Of a DNA stretch of 64,000 bases, positions 22,671-35,788 are shown in pieces. The stretch covers positions 665,125-729,124 of the forward strand of contig MU001686.1 of the NCBI GenBank assembly GCA_010093515.1. Direction: 5' to 3'. Source of the DNA: Lineolata rhizophorae. Taxonomy: Eukaryota > Ascomycota > Dothideomycetes > Lineolatales > Lineolataceae. Below the pieces are notes generated by a model that did not search any database, was not told the DNA's origin, and saw only the letters and a program-made list of their open reading frames with translations. Both the position numbers and the translations under genes were made by a program. Position 1 is the first letter of the stretch. Each line of letters begins with the position of its first letter.

Positions 22671-23444
22671 GGGTTCGTCGCGAGGAGGAGTTGCATGTAG
22701 AGGGCGCGGAGGGGGGGGGAAGGTGAGGAGGACGGAGAGGTGGTGGTGGCGGGGTCGGGGAGGCGTTGGATGGCGTGGAGGGAGATGGCGGGGTAGGGGA
22801 TGGAGAGGCCGGCCGCGGCGGCGGGGGAGAAGAGAATGAGGTGTCTGGCAGGCGTCAGTCTCGCGTGAGTCTTGGAATTTGGGAGCGGTTGCGATTCCGA
22901 CTGGGGGGATAGCGTAGGGAGCGGGGGCGGCAGAGAAGGCGCGAGGGGAGGGAGATGTGGAAAGAGGCGCCCCCCGAATGAAGAAAAGGCCGCATCGGGG
23001 CCTCGCCCAACCTCCTCCTCCCGCCCACACGCACCACGGACCCAACCCACCAAGAAAACGCTCCAAAACTTACTCCGACGTCACAAACGCATCCACGCCC
23101 TCCACCACCCTCATCCCCGCGCGCCCCTCGCCCCCCGCCCTTCCTCCTCCTCCTCCTCCGTTAACCACCCCCCCCACCCCATTACCCACCACCACCGCAC
23201 CCGCATCCGCGCCCGCGCCTTCACCCCCGCCCGCGCCCGCGCCCTCGACGCCAAACAGCCTCGCGAGCGCCTCGTGCGCGCCCGCGCGCTCCGCGGCCGC
23301 CAGCAGCGTCGCGCCGCGGCACGCGAGGTGCAGCACGGGCTTGGCGCCGAAGAAGCGGCCGGGCGTGCGCGCCTGGTGCTGGGCGAGGGGCGTGAAGTCG
23401 GCCGACGGCTGCGGGGCGCGGGTCAGGAGCTGGATGTCTGTCAT
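22211..23444 (-). CDS. pICln/Lot5-like protein (Voldacs domain), interrupted by assembly gap
   Basis: Exon 1 is 23444-23074 and exon 2 runs from 22844 to 22211. The GTAAGT donor and CCAG acceptor join the frame at TSE|HLILFSP. The N-terminus MTDIQLLTRAP and the segment PGRFFGAKP match the start of fungal proteins in the regulator-of-volume-decrease family (human CLNS1A, yeast Lot5). HLILFSP and YPAISLHAIQ are the PH-like core strands. A (GAC)n run encodes about ten aspartates, and the tail is acidic, ending ETKWRRTG. In animals pICln chaperones Sm proteins for snRNP assembly; in fungi the role is less clear. The gap at 22328-22502 removes part of the coding sequence just after SLFAAVSAC, so length and frame across it are uncertain. 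A poly-Gly/Val insert in exon 1 is unusual. Confidence 0.72.
22328..22502. other. Assembly gap (175 N)
   Basis: A run of 175 undetermined bases inside exon 2 of the pICln-like gene, flanked on the left by very C-rich sequence. The true length is unknown. Confidence 1.
22639..22670 (-). repeat. (GAC)n trinucleotide repeat, poly-Asp
   Basis: About ten GAC codons on the minus strand form an aspartate run in the pICln-like protein. Acidic runs are common in this family. Confidence 0.85.
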
Positions 23445-24682
23445 CTTTGGCTTTGTTTTTCTTTCTTTTTTTTCTGGGGGGGGCGGGAGGGGGGCGAGGA
23501 GGGCTGGTTGGTGTTGGTGTGTCTGGTTTTGGATGTTGCGGTTTTGGGCGTGGGTTGTGCACGGCTGGTTTGTAGGTGTAGGTCGGGTAGAGGTGGTGTC
23601 GGTAGTGGGGTTGGTGTAAATGGAACGTGGAACTATATGGCTTGAGGTCTCGCTAAAGGATTATTCGCTTAAGGAGGTTTGGAGCAACCGGATTGAATTG
23701 GGTGAAGGGAGCAAGGCTGAAAGGCAGGCCTAAAATGTTTGATGCACGTGGTTGTAGCGAACTGCCTTTGAAGTGAATCTGTTCGCTTAATTTGCCATTT
23801 ACGTCAGCTTGCATATATAGTTTCCTCTCCACCACGCGCAAACTACGTCTCTGCAATCCACACCCTCTCTAGTGGTATACATAAAATTTTGTCTGATTTG
23901 CTTGGAGCCTCTTCCAGAGAGTGTGAAATTTTCAGAATTGCGATATAGCTGACGTGTTTCATGGTGTTGTCAGCTAAGACGCTTGAGCAAGCAGCCAAGT
24001 GATTATATTTAGCAGACATAAACGAAGAACGTGCTCACAAATGGACTCCTGGTAGGGCCAAGATCTTAGGAACCCAAATCGAGCTTCTTATGCGAACGCA
24101 GAAAGGGGCCTAACAATCTACCTCCTACCAAAATTATATCCCTGACCCTAGTACCTTCCTAGAATCCAGTATTTGATTAACCATGTTGCCCCAGAGCGGC
24201 CCTTTTTCTTCCAAGCCCACGAAACGTCACGTCTAATACATTTCTCTTGCAAACGAGTTGGCCTCCATTCAACCTCACGAACTGGACACCTGCCCAAACA
24301 CCCATTTTTGTTTGGCAGCACGGCATAAATCTGTTACCAGCTGACTACCCAGCTTAGGAAGAACAGATCCTACCTCATTAAGCAGCCGACAACACACCCA
24401 GTTATTCTCGTACGCAAGTAGACGCCCATTCTACGTTCAGTGCGCCGGCACACTCCTCGCACTGCGCCCCAAGGACCTCGACCACCACACTCTCCCCACC
24501 ACTTCAGACCTAGGCTCAACAAAACCATTCAGGCGCCCACAAATAAATCAATCAGCGCCCCAAACCCCACTCCCTCATTAACCCCCAGCCTCTCTCACAG
24601 CCCCCCCACTCACTTACGAATTACTCAGACCAGGTATCAAAACACAAACCTCCCCCCAACTTACACAGCCAAACCCAACCCA
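23445..24682. other. Spacer without recognised gene
   Basis: 1.2 kb between the start of the pICln-like gene and the stop of the membrane-protein gene, both on the minus strand. It is less GC-rich than the flanks around 23650-24420, with no open frame of note. It presumably holds the pICln promoter. Confidence 0.6.
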
Positions 24683-26974
24683 TCACACCCTCAAAAACCC
24701 CTCCCCATCATACAAGCTCCCCGGCGTGTCCTCCACGCCCGCCGCGCCGCGCCGCGCATCCGCATCCGCCAGCCCCGCCGGCGGCGTGTTCTCCTTGTCC
24801 GACGACGGCCCGACGACGGCGAGCGCCAGCCCCGGCGCCAGCGGCGTCGGCGTCAGGCTCGACGCGCCGCCCGGCAGGCTGCTGCTGCCGGCGGCGCGCG
24901 TCGAGGTCGGGGTCAGGGTCGCGAAGGTCGGGATGCTGAAGAGGGAGGGGGAAGGGCTGCTGGTGCGGCGGCGGCGACGGCGGTGGTGGCGGTGATGCCG
25001 GTGCCGTTTGGTGCGGACGGGAGAGGAGGAAGGGGAGGAGGAGGGGGACGGGGCCCGGGACGCGGGCTCCCTGGGCGAGGCGAGGCCATCGGGGTCGAAG
25101 GCGGCGGGCGACAGCGGGCGGGGGTTGGGCGTGAGCGGGGCGCGCGGGCACGACGACGGCGGCGGCGGCGGCGGCGCGAGTCTGAGGTCGGGCTGGAAGA
25201 CGGCCGAGCTCGGCGGCGGGAGGGAGACGTACCCGGAAAAAGGGCCGCCGTTCGGTGGCGAGGTCGGTCCGGTTGTCGTCGTCGTCGTCTCCTGCGCGGA
25301 CGTCCCCGCATGAGGTCCCTCGAGGATGCCGTCCATGCAGTTGCTCGGCGGCCTGCTGCCGGTGGACCCGGCGCCCATGACCGTCGGCGCCAGCGAGATC
25401 CTCACGCAGTTCTGGCGCTTGTGGCCCTTGCGCGCGCCCGGGCTGCCCTTCAGCGCCGATGGTTTACCGCCGCCGCTCTGCAGCGGGAGATAGTCCCATT
25501 TGAACGGACTCCCATTGCTGCTCTGCGACGACGTCTGGGAACCCTGCCGCGTCGGCGTCGCCTGATTGCCAGAAGTGTCGCGCAAGACTGTCGACGGACT
25601 CCCGCGCCTTCTAGCCGGAGAGCTGGAGCCCGTCACCCGGGAGCGCGGGTAGCGCCGCGGAGAGCTCTTGGTGCTGTTTGGCACCGAGACGGATGCGGGA
25701 CGGCTCGGCTTTGAGCCGCTGCCCGCGGAGTGCTTCCTGACGTTCGAGGGCTGGAACCGCAACGAGCTAAGAGTTGAATTGACGCGGCTGGAGCGAGACA
25801 GTTCGTTGCCGTGCGCGCCGTCGAGGCTGAACCGGGTGCCACTGTTCCTTGCAGAACTCTGCGCCGGGTAAATATTGGACCTTCCGCGCAGCGTAAGCGT
25901 ATCGCGAATCGGCCGCGGCCCTAATATCAGCGAGGTCTCCCACTCAGGGTTCGCGCCGGTCTTCAAACGCGCCTCTGGAGATCGTGGACGAGCGGGGCTG
26001 CCAGCCGCGCTAACGAGGATCGAACTACCCACCGATTCCAAGCTAGACACTGACTGACCGGAAGGACTCCTCCCGAAGGCAGCCGCACTCTTCCCACTCG
26101 TCTTGTTTGGAATGCTGAGTGGCAGCGGAGGGACGGGCGCGTTTGGAGCCAGTCCCGGATGCTGACTGCACAGACTGAAGGGCCGGGAAGGCAGGTCGGG
26201 CCGAGGAATGCGAGAAGTGGGAGGGATTGGCCCGACGACCGATGCGATGGTGTTTGCTCTGGTCCGCCTGTTGCAGTCCGACTTTGATGGCATATGTGAT
26301 TGCTTCTTGACCAGCTCAGAATCTCGGTTCTGTGTGATCTCTTCGGCCGTGTCATTCAAAGTCGTCACTGAGCCCATCCGTGAATGGACCGCCCTTTGTT
26401 GATCTTTCAAAAGTCCTTCAGAAGACTGAGCAGCCGAACGCGTTACCGGATCCAGGGGTATCGGTGACTGCGGCAGCGGTCGAGGGTCCTGACCAGCGGA
26501 CGAATGGCGACTCTTCTTAAGCTTTTCTAGTAGGATCGATTGCGGTATGCGAGAGATCCTATTGAAGGGCCAGAGAGAGTTAAGCTGCTTCGACTGGATT
26601 TCGCTCTGGCATTCCCCTCTCGGTTCTCCCTTTTGGTCAGGACCTTGGTCGTTGGCGTCCGTGTTCTCAACTGGAGGCTGTCGGCCAACATCCTCGCGCG
26701 AAGATAGCGCTCCCCACCGCGTAGTTGGTCGATACACGAAGAAGCTGCTCCTTCTAAGGGCCCTTTGCGGTCTCTTCACCCCGCTTGGTCGTTCCTCTGC
26801 CGGGAACGGCTGTCCAAGCATGAATCCTCGCCGTTCCAAGTCCAAAAGAAGGCGCTTGTGCGATCTCGACGCCCGGATGATCAAAACAATCATAAGGACT
26901 AGGGCCAAGAAAATTACGGTACCAATGACCGAGACGGCGGCAACCGCTCCCGCGCTCATACCGTTGTCCCCCAT
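24683..26974 (-). CDS. Single-pass membrane protein of unknown function
   Basis: An intronless frame of 763 residues. A short extracellular or lumenal N-terminus (MGDNGMSAG) precedes one clear transmembrane helix at about residues 10-33 (VIGTVIFLALVLMIVLII), followed at once by RASRSHKR, a positive-inside signal. The cytosolic part has a conserved-looking motif LRRSSFFVYRPTTRW around residues 73-88, in which RRSS is a likely basophilic-kinase site. The rest is disordered: rich in Ser, Pro and Arg, with many RSP/SSP sites and a histidine/arginine cluster (KRHRHHRHHRRRRRR) near the C-terminus. The layout resembles fungal single-TM sensor or scaffold proteins, but there is no enzymatic domain and I assign no function. 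Confidence 0.75.
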   Translation of the reverse strand: MGDNGMSAGAVAAVSVIGTVIFLALVLMIVLIIRASRSHKRLLLDLERRGFMLGQPFPAEERPSGVKRPQRALRRSSFFVYRPTTRWGALSSREDVGRQPPVENTDANDQGPDQKGEPRGECQSEIQSKQLNSLWPFNRISRIPQSILLEKLKKSRHSSAGQDPRPLPQSPIPLDPVTRSAAQSSEGLLKDQQRAVHSRMGSVTTLNDTAEEITQNRDSELVKKQSHMPSKSDCNRRTRANTIASVVGPIPPTSRIPRPDLPSRPFSLCSQHPGLAPNAPVPPLPLSIPNKTSGKSAAAFGRSPSGQSVSSLESVGSSILVSAAGSPARPRSPEARLKTGANPEWETSLILGPRPIRDTLTLRGRSNIYPAQSSARNSGTRFSLDGAHGNELSRSSRVNSTLSSLRFQPSNVRKHSAGSGSKPSRPASVSVPNSTKSSPRRYPRSRVTGSSSPARRRGSPSTVLRDTSGNQATPTRQGSQTSSQSSNGSPFKWDYLPLQSGGGKPSALKGSPGARKGHKRQNCVRISLAPTVMGAGSTGSRPPSNCMDGILEGPHAGTSAQETTTTTTGPTSPPNGGPFSGYVSLPPPSSAVFQPDLRLAPPPPPPSSCPRAPLTPNPRPLSPAAFDPDGLASPREPASRAPSPSSSPSSSPVRTKRHRHHRHHRRRRRRTSSPSPSLFSIPTFATLTPTSTRAAGSSSLPGGASSLTPTPLAPGLALAVVGPSSDKENTPPAGLADADARRGAAGVEDTPGSLYDGEGFLRV

Positions 26975-29650
26975 TGTGGTGGCCTGCGTGAACTGGACCC
27001 GGAGAGGACGCCAACTGCCTGGTATGTCTCAAGCGCGGAGGAGTAAAGGAAGTTGACGAGCTCTCGAGATTCGCTTCAAAATCAGAGCAGGAAAAGATTA
27101 AAGCAGAAGACTGAATGGCGCGTCGGTAATTCGAACGTCCTCTTTTGGCATATCCGAATCAGGTGCTGTCTCTACGTGGAAATGGCTGTACGCAGAAGAA
27201 AGTCGAATTTCCAACAATTGAATTTGCAATTGAGTGTAAATCAAGGAATCTAGCGCACTTCGCAACGACGTTGATGGTTGTTGAACCCGATCAAGCAGTG
27301 AACGGAATGGTTGTCGACGGCATGCCTTGAGGGCGTAACGTCGGACCGCGAAAATCGCGAGAGAAAAGAGCGCGCAACGCAAGAAACAAACCGCCTTTTC
27401 CATCGCCCTGTTGTTTTATTAAATCTGCCATTGGCACGCGGAAAGCCTTTGTTTTGGAACTCCCCAAAACAATAATCTTTCGCAAGAATGAGGGCTACGA
27501 GACGCTCGTACGGAGCGACGCAAGGACGCGGGCCGGAGAATGCGCCTAGAAATCTGGCTTGTCGAGACAAGACAGCGTCTACGTAGAATGCAACCGGCAG
27601 AACACGAGCCGGCGGCATGAGCATCTCGAGGTCCCGCTCCCGATGCTGCGAGCCCATGGCGCCAAATCCTTGGTATTCTTGCGACGTCCGAATTCCGGAG
27701 GCCATGTGAACGGTGCTCGATTCCCGGGGTATCGGGCAAGCAATTCGGCAAATGCCAAAGAATTCTTTGCCAACCGCCATTGAATTAGTCAAAGATCGCA
27801 AATGCTCCAGAAATCGAGAGAGCCTTCATGGGCGAGTGTTGAGAAGCCCAATAGAGAAGCGAGCCATGCGGACGATGCGGCTGGACTGCTGACGGGGCCC
27901 GAGCATTTGTCGAGTCTTTGTCAGTCCTGACCAAAAAGCCCGGCAGGCGAGCGACCACAAAACAAGTCGAAAGAAAAATATGCCCTCGCCCAAGGGGCCA
28001 GCTGGTTTGCGCGGGGATAGCAATGGCGCGCGTCTCTTGGTCATCGGGGCACGCTTTTCTCCGTCAGCAGCGCGATGGGGCCGTTTTCGAGCACGAACCC
28101 GAACGGGAGGGGAGCGGCGGGCAGGCTGTGGCGATGGCCACGAGCGAGGGGGCGATCCGGATCAACGCCGCCTCCGCAGGCGGTGGATGAATGGCGTGCC
28201 GGTTCTCTCGTCGCTGCTCCTGCTCCGACGTACGTAGGAGCTTGCCGGCGCATGTGTTGGCAGCGCGGCCCTCGATCCCGGGAGTTTAGGGACCCGGCTG
28301 CGGCGCGCGCGCGCTCTACCCGGTCCCCCAGGAATGCAAGACCGGTTCGGGATGGCCAGGAATCATTGGGCGAGAAGCAGCGGAACGCTCAATTCGGACG
28401 GAGGAACTCCGACCTTGGGCGGTGCGAAACGGAGCGCGGACATGACATATCCTCCGTGGCTCCATATGGGGGCCCATATGCAAGAACAGTCGGCATCTTT
28501 GGCCGGCTAAGGTACCGTAGCTTTTGCTTGTCCCCCCAAGCGCGCTCGAAGCGCGAGGAGATCACGAGCACGACAGGAAAAAAAAAAAAAAAAAGGACAA
28601 AAAAAAAGAAAAGAACGAAAAAGAAAAAGGCTGAAAAATTCAAAGTGCGGGATGGGATGAGACATTAGTATTTCAACGAGCGAGCGAGCTGCTGGCGAGC
28701 CATTTCCGAGCCCGCTCGGGGCGAGGACTCGGAGCAGCAGCCGACGCGCCAAGCCCGCGCGCAAAACCCAGCGGCCACCCACCACCACCACTACGCACAT
28801 GCTGTAGTCGTGCATACAGCCGCGCCAACTCGCGGCGGCGGGCGGAGCGGCAAAAGATCGGGCCCAAGCCGCCCAATTCCCGCAGCGGTTGCTTTTTGGT
28901 TTGCAGCCGGCCCGGGGGGGCCCCAATGGCCCTGCCCGCGGGTCGTTCCGCCGGCGAGGTGCCCAGCCTGCCATGCCCGGCCCAATCTAAAGATAAGCGA
29001 TAATAAGTGCCTGGCCCGAGATAGGGCACATCCGTACGGTGCGGCGCTGCTTGGCTGTATGTACCGGCAATGTGCGTGGTGGTGGTGGTGGTGGTGGTGG
29101 TGGTGGAGGTGGTGGACATTGCCCCGCCCTTCCGCCGGCGACTCCGCGTCGCGAGTCGACCGGGCGGAGCGGCGAAGAACCAGAACCCTGACCGTATGTA
29201 CACATGTACGTCCCTACAGCCCCGGCCCCGGCGGGCATATGGAATCGAGGAATTGGGGTCGTCGGAGCGCGTCCGCCTCGAAGGTGTCCCTCGGCCACTC
29301 TCCCCACCGGTCCCCACGCGCTGGACGGTCGCAGCCGGGCCCCAAATGTCCTCAGACACATTGCTGGCTTGGGCCGTGGTTGTCCCCGCACGGCGGCGCC
29401 TGGCCCGTGGGAAAATGCCTCTCAACACTCAACCCTCGCGGTTCGCTCGTCTCGCTCGCCCACATGCGCCCTGTTCTACCGCAGCAGGCCCAGCCTTAGG
29501 GTCCCTGATGTATGCGGGAAGTTACTAAGGGACGCAGGGCTGGCCTAGCGCCTATGACAGCATCTTCCTTTGCCCCTCCTCCGTGCTGTCCCGCCTCAAA
29601 AGGAAGCAGAGAGCTGCCCCTCCGACGTGTCCACCCCTCCAGCTGCTGTC
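26975..29650. other. Long spacer without recognised gene
   Basis: 2.7 kb with overlapping open frames on both strands. The longest, 27801-27250 on the minus strand (183 codons), has no recognisable motif. Repeats include an A-rich tract at 28578-28632 and (TGG)n at about 29078-29110. A TACGTA motif lies near 28208-28220. Confidence 0.55.
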
Positions 29651-29677
29651 ACTGCTTCGGCCAGACTCTCGGGCCTG

Positions 29678-29685
29678 TATAAAAA
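29678..29685 (+). promoter_or_regulatory. TATA box of the SDR gene
   Basis: TATAAAAA lies about 200 bases upstream of the ATG and is followed by a pyrimidine-rich leader (29690-29870), a common arrangement in strongly expressed fungal genes. The start context CCGCCACAATG is also close to the fungal consensus. Confidence 0.55.
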
Positions 29686-29879
29686 CTAGCAAGTTCGCCC
29701 CGGTTTCTGGCGCCCCGTTCCCTTTTCTCCGTCAGTACCCTCCTGAACTCCTCAGCCTCCTCCCTTAAGCTTGTCCCGCCTTCCTGCCCCTCCTTCCAAG
29801 CCCAAAAAGTTAATCGCTCCCCCGCCGACAGCCGCCTCCTCCCCCCTCCCCCAGAACCAGCCACCTCACCACCGCCACA

Positions 29880-31179
<1,300 letters not shown>

Positions 31180-34100
31180 GCGGAAAAGGAAAAAATAGAA
31201 ACGAATTCCCCCTTCCCCTGCCCCCGGCCGGGATACCGATTTCGGTACATGTTGGAGGAGCAATCTGCGAAAGGAGGCCGGGGGGATCGAGAAAGTTTTG
31301 CCCGTCCAAAGCCATCATGGTACTCGTTGCTGGTTAGTCGGTGAGCGAAGCATGTTAGAAACAAACAAAGGCCCACACTTTTTTTTTCCCCCCTCTTTTT
31401 AGATAAAATCAAAATTGGAAGAAAAGCAAGCAAGTAGCTTTTATACAACCCCGCGGCCCTACTTGCGTGCCTAGTTCCTTCGCGGGCTCTGGTTTCCCGG
31501 ATAGCCCTGGGACTCGATGCAACCTTTTAAGCTTAAGACTTCTGATCCCCCGTGCCTGTCAATCAGCTCTTGGCCTTGCCCTTATTTTTTTTTTCTTTAG
31601 TTGGAGGGAGACGGCCCCCCTAACGAACGGTGATGTCATGAGCCTCCCCACGTGATATTTTTTTTTTTTTTTTTCACATTCCCGCTCCTCAAATTAGAAA
31701 CCCGGGAAACCGGAGAAACATCCTTCCCCGACCAGAAGAAAAACGCTCCTCGCGGGAATGCTTTCGTCGGGGAATTTGAAGCGGGGCTGGGGTGGCTTGC
31801 CAACGCCGTGAGAGCCGCTTTCCCGCCGCATGCGTGCGTCCCCCCCCGGCGCCTTTTTCGCACGTGAAAGAGCCCGCTCCCCCCGGGGGCTGCCCGTGTT
31901 TTTTTTTTCTCGTTCGTATATATCCCCGCACCCGCCGGTCCGCCCGCTACGTAGGTACGTACTCCGCAGGTACATAGCGGCCCTACGTAGGTGGGTAGGC
32001 AGGTACGGCACACATGTACCGCACCCCGCCTGCCTCGGGATATTCTCCGCAAGCGAGGCGAGCGGTTCGGGGAGGGACCCGGGAGGGGCGCGCCGGGGGG
32101 CGCCATCCGGCTGTGTACGGTACCTAGGTAGGCGGTTTTGTGGGCGCGCTCCCGGGTTGGTGGCGGGGGCGCGGGTCGCGGTGTGGTGTGGTGTGGTGGG
32201 TGGTGTGGTGGGTGGACCCTTATAGCGGCTCGGCCGACGTAGGTGCCTGTGTTGGGGACGGTGGTGTATGCTAGCCTCGGCGAACCTGCTAGGCGAGTAT
32301 GGACTATGTACATACTCGGCGCCTATTTCTGTCTGCGGGGGCGAGTTGAACGGTTGCCGGTGAATGGGTTGGGTGGGCGGCGGTTGGGAAACTTGGGTGG
32401 GAGTGCGTGCCGGGAGGTAGGTCCTCGAGTGGGTTTGTCGATGTATCTATTTTGGATGTTTTCCGGGTCCCTCGTTCCCAAGAAACCACGAGATGCCGGG
32501 CGGTGGGCTCGTATACATGTACACCCATGGGTGCGGAGCAGCAGGCGCGCATACGAGGTGGGTTGTGGAGCGTGGTTGGTCGAGCGGTTTCGACTGCGGT
32601 AGTAATCAGGTAGGTAGGTTCGGACCTAGGGTCGACAGCAGCGCGCCTAAATTTCCAGAAACAATTGATGCGAACGCAAAGTCGGATCTCGGGATGGCGA
32701 GGGAGGGGGGGGAGCGGACCCGGGTCAATGGGAGCGGGCGGTCGTGGCGATGCGCTGACGAGGCGAATCGGTTGGTTGGCTGGCCTCGGGCTGATGGCGA
32801 TGTTAAGATTTGGACCGGCGTCCGGGGCGGCAAGATGCTGGATCCTTAGATAGAACTCCCGTATAATGCGACTTTTTAGCTTCCTAAGGGGGCGAGCTAA
32901 GCATAGCACATGCGTCTCGTGAACAGAAGAAGCTCGGGATCGTGCTGTATCGGTCGGAACCAAGGCGGGCCCTAGACAGATAGATATACATACATACCCC
33001 CAGAATGGAAAGGCACGATGGCAGCGGGCGTGTGATAAACTTGGCGGAAATGGCGCCAGCCCGCGTCAACCGGCCAGCCCCTGGTTCTAAAACAACTTCC
33101 CTTCAAGAGTTCGCGCTCGCGCTTCCATGCCCCTGGCGCTGCATGTCAGCGTCGGATCGCCCATGTGCTGTGAGAACCCGAACGTGGCTTCGACTCTCAG
33201 AATCTCAATTGGGACTAGCGTTAGCATACCTACCTACACACTACGTATGTATGTATGTATGTGCGTAGCAGGTGTGTCCGTCGTGGCCCCGGATGGAGGT
33301 GGCTAGCCTTCGCTATCAGGGCGATTATCGTGGGCACGTCCGGGTCCCCGCTCTCTCTTGTCCTATCTTCCACGGACCGCCGTCTTAAACTTCTTCGCGA
33401 CCAGTCGAGTATTACTCAGACATGTCAATTGCAAAGGCGCATGGGAAGAAAAAACATCATGAGAGAGGGCTTGCGGTGGCTTGCACACGGCGACACACAT
33501 GAGGTCGCGAGAACTGCACCGTCGCACCCTCGCTCGCGACAGGGCGCCGTTTTGCGCTCTAACGCTGCCGTGTTTCCAAACAGCGATCCCCCGAATCGCG
33601 GGCTGGGGCTCGTCTGCTGCCGCCAACGGGCTTGGAGCTCTGATCCTTGGCCCATGATGCGGCCTGCGCAGCATCGCATGCAAGCCGAGTCATGGCCGAT
33701 GCGGGTTCGCTGCTCCCATCCTGCGCCACCTCGCACCCCTCGCACACGTCGCCGAGCGGCGGAGACGCGACATGTCTTCCGTGTTGTTTTGGCTTTGCTA
33801 CAATACATACCTTGCTTTCCCAGCTCCCCGAATCACGAGAGCTGGGCGACGAGCTCCGGCGGCCCGTCAACGGCGACGAATAACGTCGTTCGGCGTGGTG
33901 TCGAGCTCGAGCCCCCGTACGATGTGGCGCTGGTAATAATAGGCCGCGTCGAGTGGGACTTTTTCGTCCATCGAATTCGGCGTTGGACGCTCACGAGCCT
34001 GCCGCATCCGGGCCCGCCAGCCACGGCGCTAGGCCCAGACCGACGCAGCGCCGGGCGGTGGAAACACACGAAGAAGCACGCCGCATCTTTCAGCTGCTTC

Positions 34101-34563
34101 GCGCGGCCGGGTGGGCCGATGCGGCCGGCCGCAGAGCCAGAGATGCCGGCGGGCCAGCAAATGATGCAGCGGCGGGATGGAGGGTACGGCAGCTAAGAGA
34201 CATACCGCCCGCGCCGCTGGACGCACATAAGAGCCAATTGCCCCCGTCGCTCCCCGTGCGGCTGCTTCTCGACGTCCTCAGTGTCTTATGTCTCTGCTGC
34301 TGCCGTGTGGCCCTGGCCGTTGTCTGTCCAGCTCTCGCTCCCGCCGACCCCCATGCAACCCGGCTTTGTCACCGCGCAGCGCCGTCATTTCCACCGGGGC
34401 AGCCCTCAATAATCCAGGGCGGCCGCAATAAAGCAGCCCTGGCCTGCAATACTACGTGCACATAGCAGTCACACAAGAAGCAGTCGTTCCGCTGTCGGGC
34501 CCGGGGCCAAGGGGAAAAAAGGAAAAAAGAGAGAGAGAGAGAGACAAAGCCAGGCCGGGGCGG
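31180..34563. other. Long spacer with TACGTA-type motifs
   Basis: 3.4 kb without a recognisable gene. Clusters of CCTACGTAGG/GTACGTAC-like motifs lie at about 31948-32005 and 32118-32135, and (TATG)n at 33243-33262. A plus-strand frame at 33255-34196 (313 codons) has atypical composition and no motif. The last 100 bp are purine-rich (34510-34545) and look like the leader of the next gene. Confidence 0.55.
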
Positions 34564-35750
34564 ATGATGTCTGCGGCCGTGGTGGACTACGCCTCGCTCC
34601 AGCTCCCTGCGTCGGCCGGGAGCCCGCCGCTGCAGCCCTTCGTCGCCCAGCGGCTGCCGGCCCTGCCGCCGTCGTCTGCGCCCGCGAAACCGCTGCCGCG
34701 GCCTGCTGCACCGTCCCGCCCGGCCGCCGCCGCGCCTCTTCCTTCGCAGCGACGTTCTTCGTCGCCATCGTCGTCGTCGTCGTCAACCACCGCCACCACC
34801 GCCACCACTGCGTCCTCGTCCACCGCCGGGCACAGTCGCACCCGCACGGCCTCGTCCTCGATCTTTCCTTACGTTGCACCCACGGCCTCCAGCCCGTCGG
34901 CGGCGCCGGCCGCCTCCTCCACGCCTTCCCGTGCGACTGCCGCCGTACCGACCGCTGCACCTCGACGGCCCTCCGCCGGCCCTCCGTCCTCCCTCAACGG
35001 CGCCCGGCCGCGCTCTCGCGCATCGTTCTCGCCTAAGCCTCACGCCACCGCCAGCACCAGCGCCAGCACCCCCGCCGGCGCCGATCTCCCCCTTTCCGCG
35101 CGCCCTCCTCCGCCGCCGCCCGCGCGCCATCCCAGCCGCCCCATTATGACATCAACCTACACCACGCACGCATCCGCGCAACTCCGCCACCCGCACAACC
35201 ACCACCTGCAGCAACAAGGCGGGCCGACCCGCCGCACCCTCTCCAACGCGACCGCCTCGACCGCCTCGACCACCATGTCCCACGGCAACAACAACAACAA
35301 CAGCAACAGCGGCATGACGCCGGTGCGCACCAACTCGTCCAGCGGCGCCACCACCAATAACAACAACAACACCAACAACAACAATAACAACGGCGCCAGC
35401 GTGCGCCGCTCCTCGTCGTCGCGCTCGGGCGCCTCGTCCTCGCCCGGCCCCACGTCGTACGTCGCGCTGATGCGCAAGCAGAAGGCGACGGTGTGGTGCG
35501 ACCGCGCGCAGCCCGAGGACGCCCGGCTGGCGGCCGCGCAGCGCCAGGCGCGGCTGCGCGCGCAGATGGAGATGGCCGGGGGCGGCGGCGGCGGCGGCGG
35601 CGCAGGCGGCGCGGGCGCGGGCGGCGCGGGCACTGGCGGCCTGCTCTACTACGCTGGCGGCGGGCTGGGTGCCGGCTCGGTCGCCGGCGTCAGCTTGGTG
35701 CCGTCTGGCAGCAGCGGGCGCGTGTCGAGCTCCGGGTCGATCGTGGGCAT

Positions 35751-35788
<38 letters not shown>

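Noticed and set aside
27250-27801. 183-codon minus-strand frame
   Set aside because: No family feature, and frames overlap on both strands.
33255-34196. 313-codon plus-strand frame upstream of the low-complexity gene
   Set aside because: No recognisable motif, atypical composition and no clear splice or start context; could be reconsidered with transcript data.
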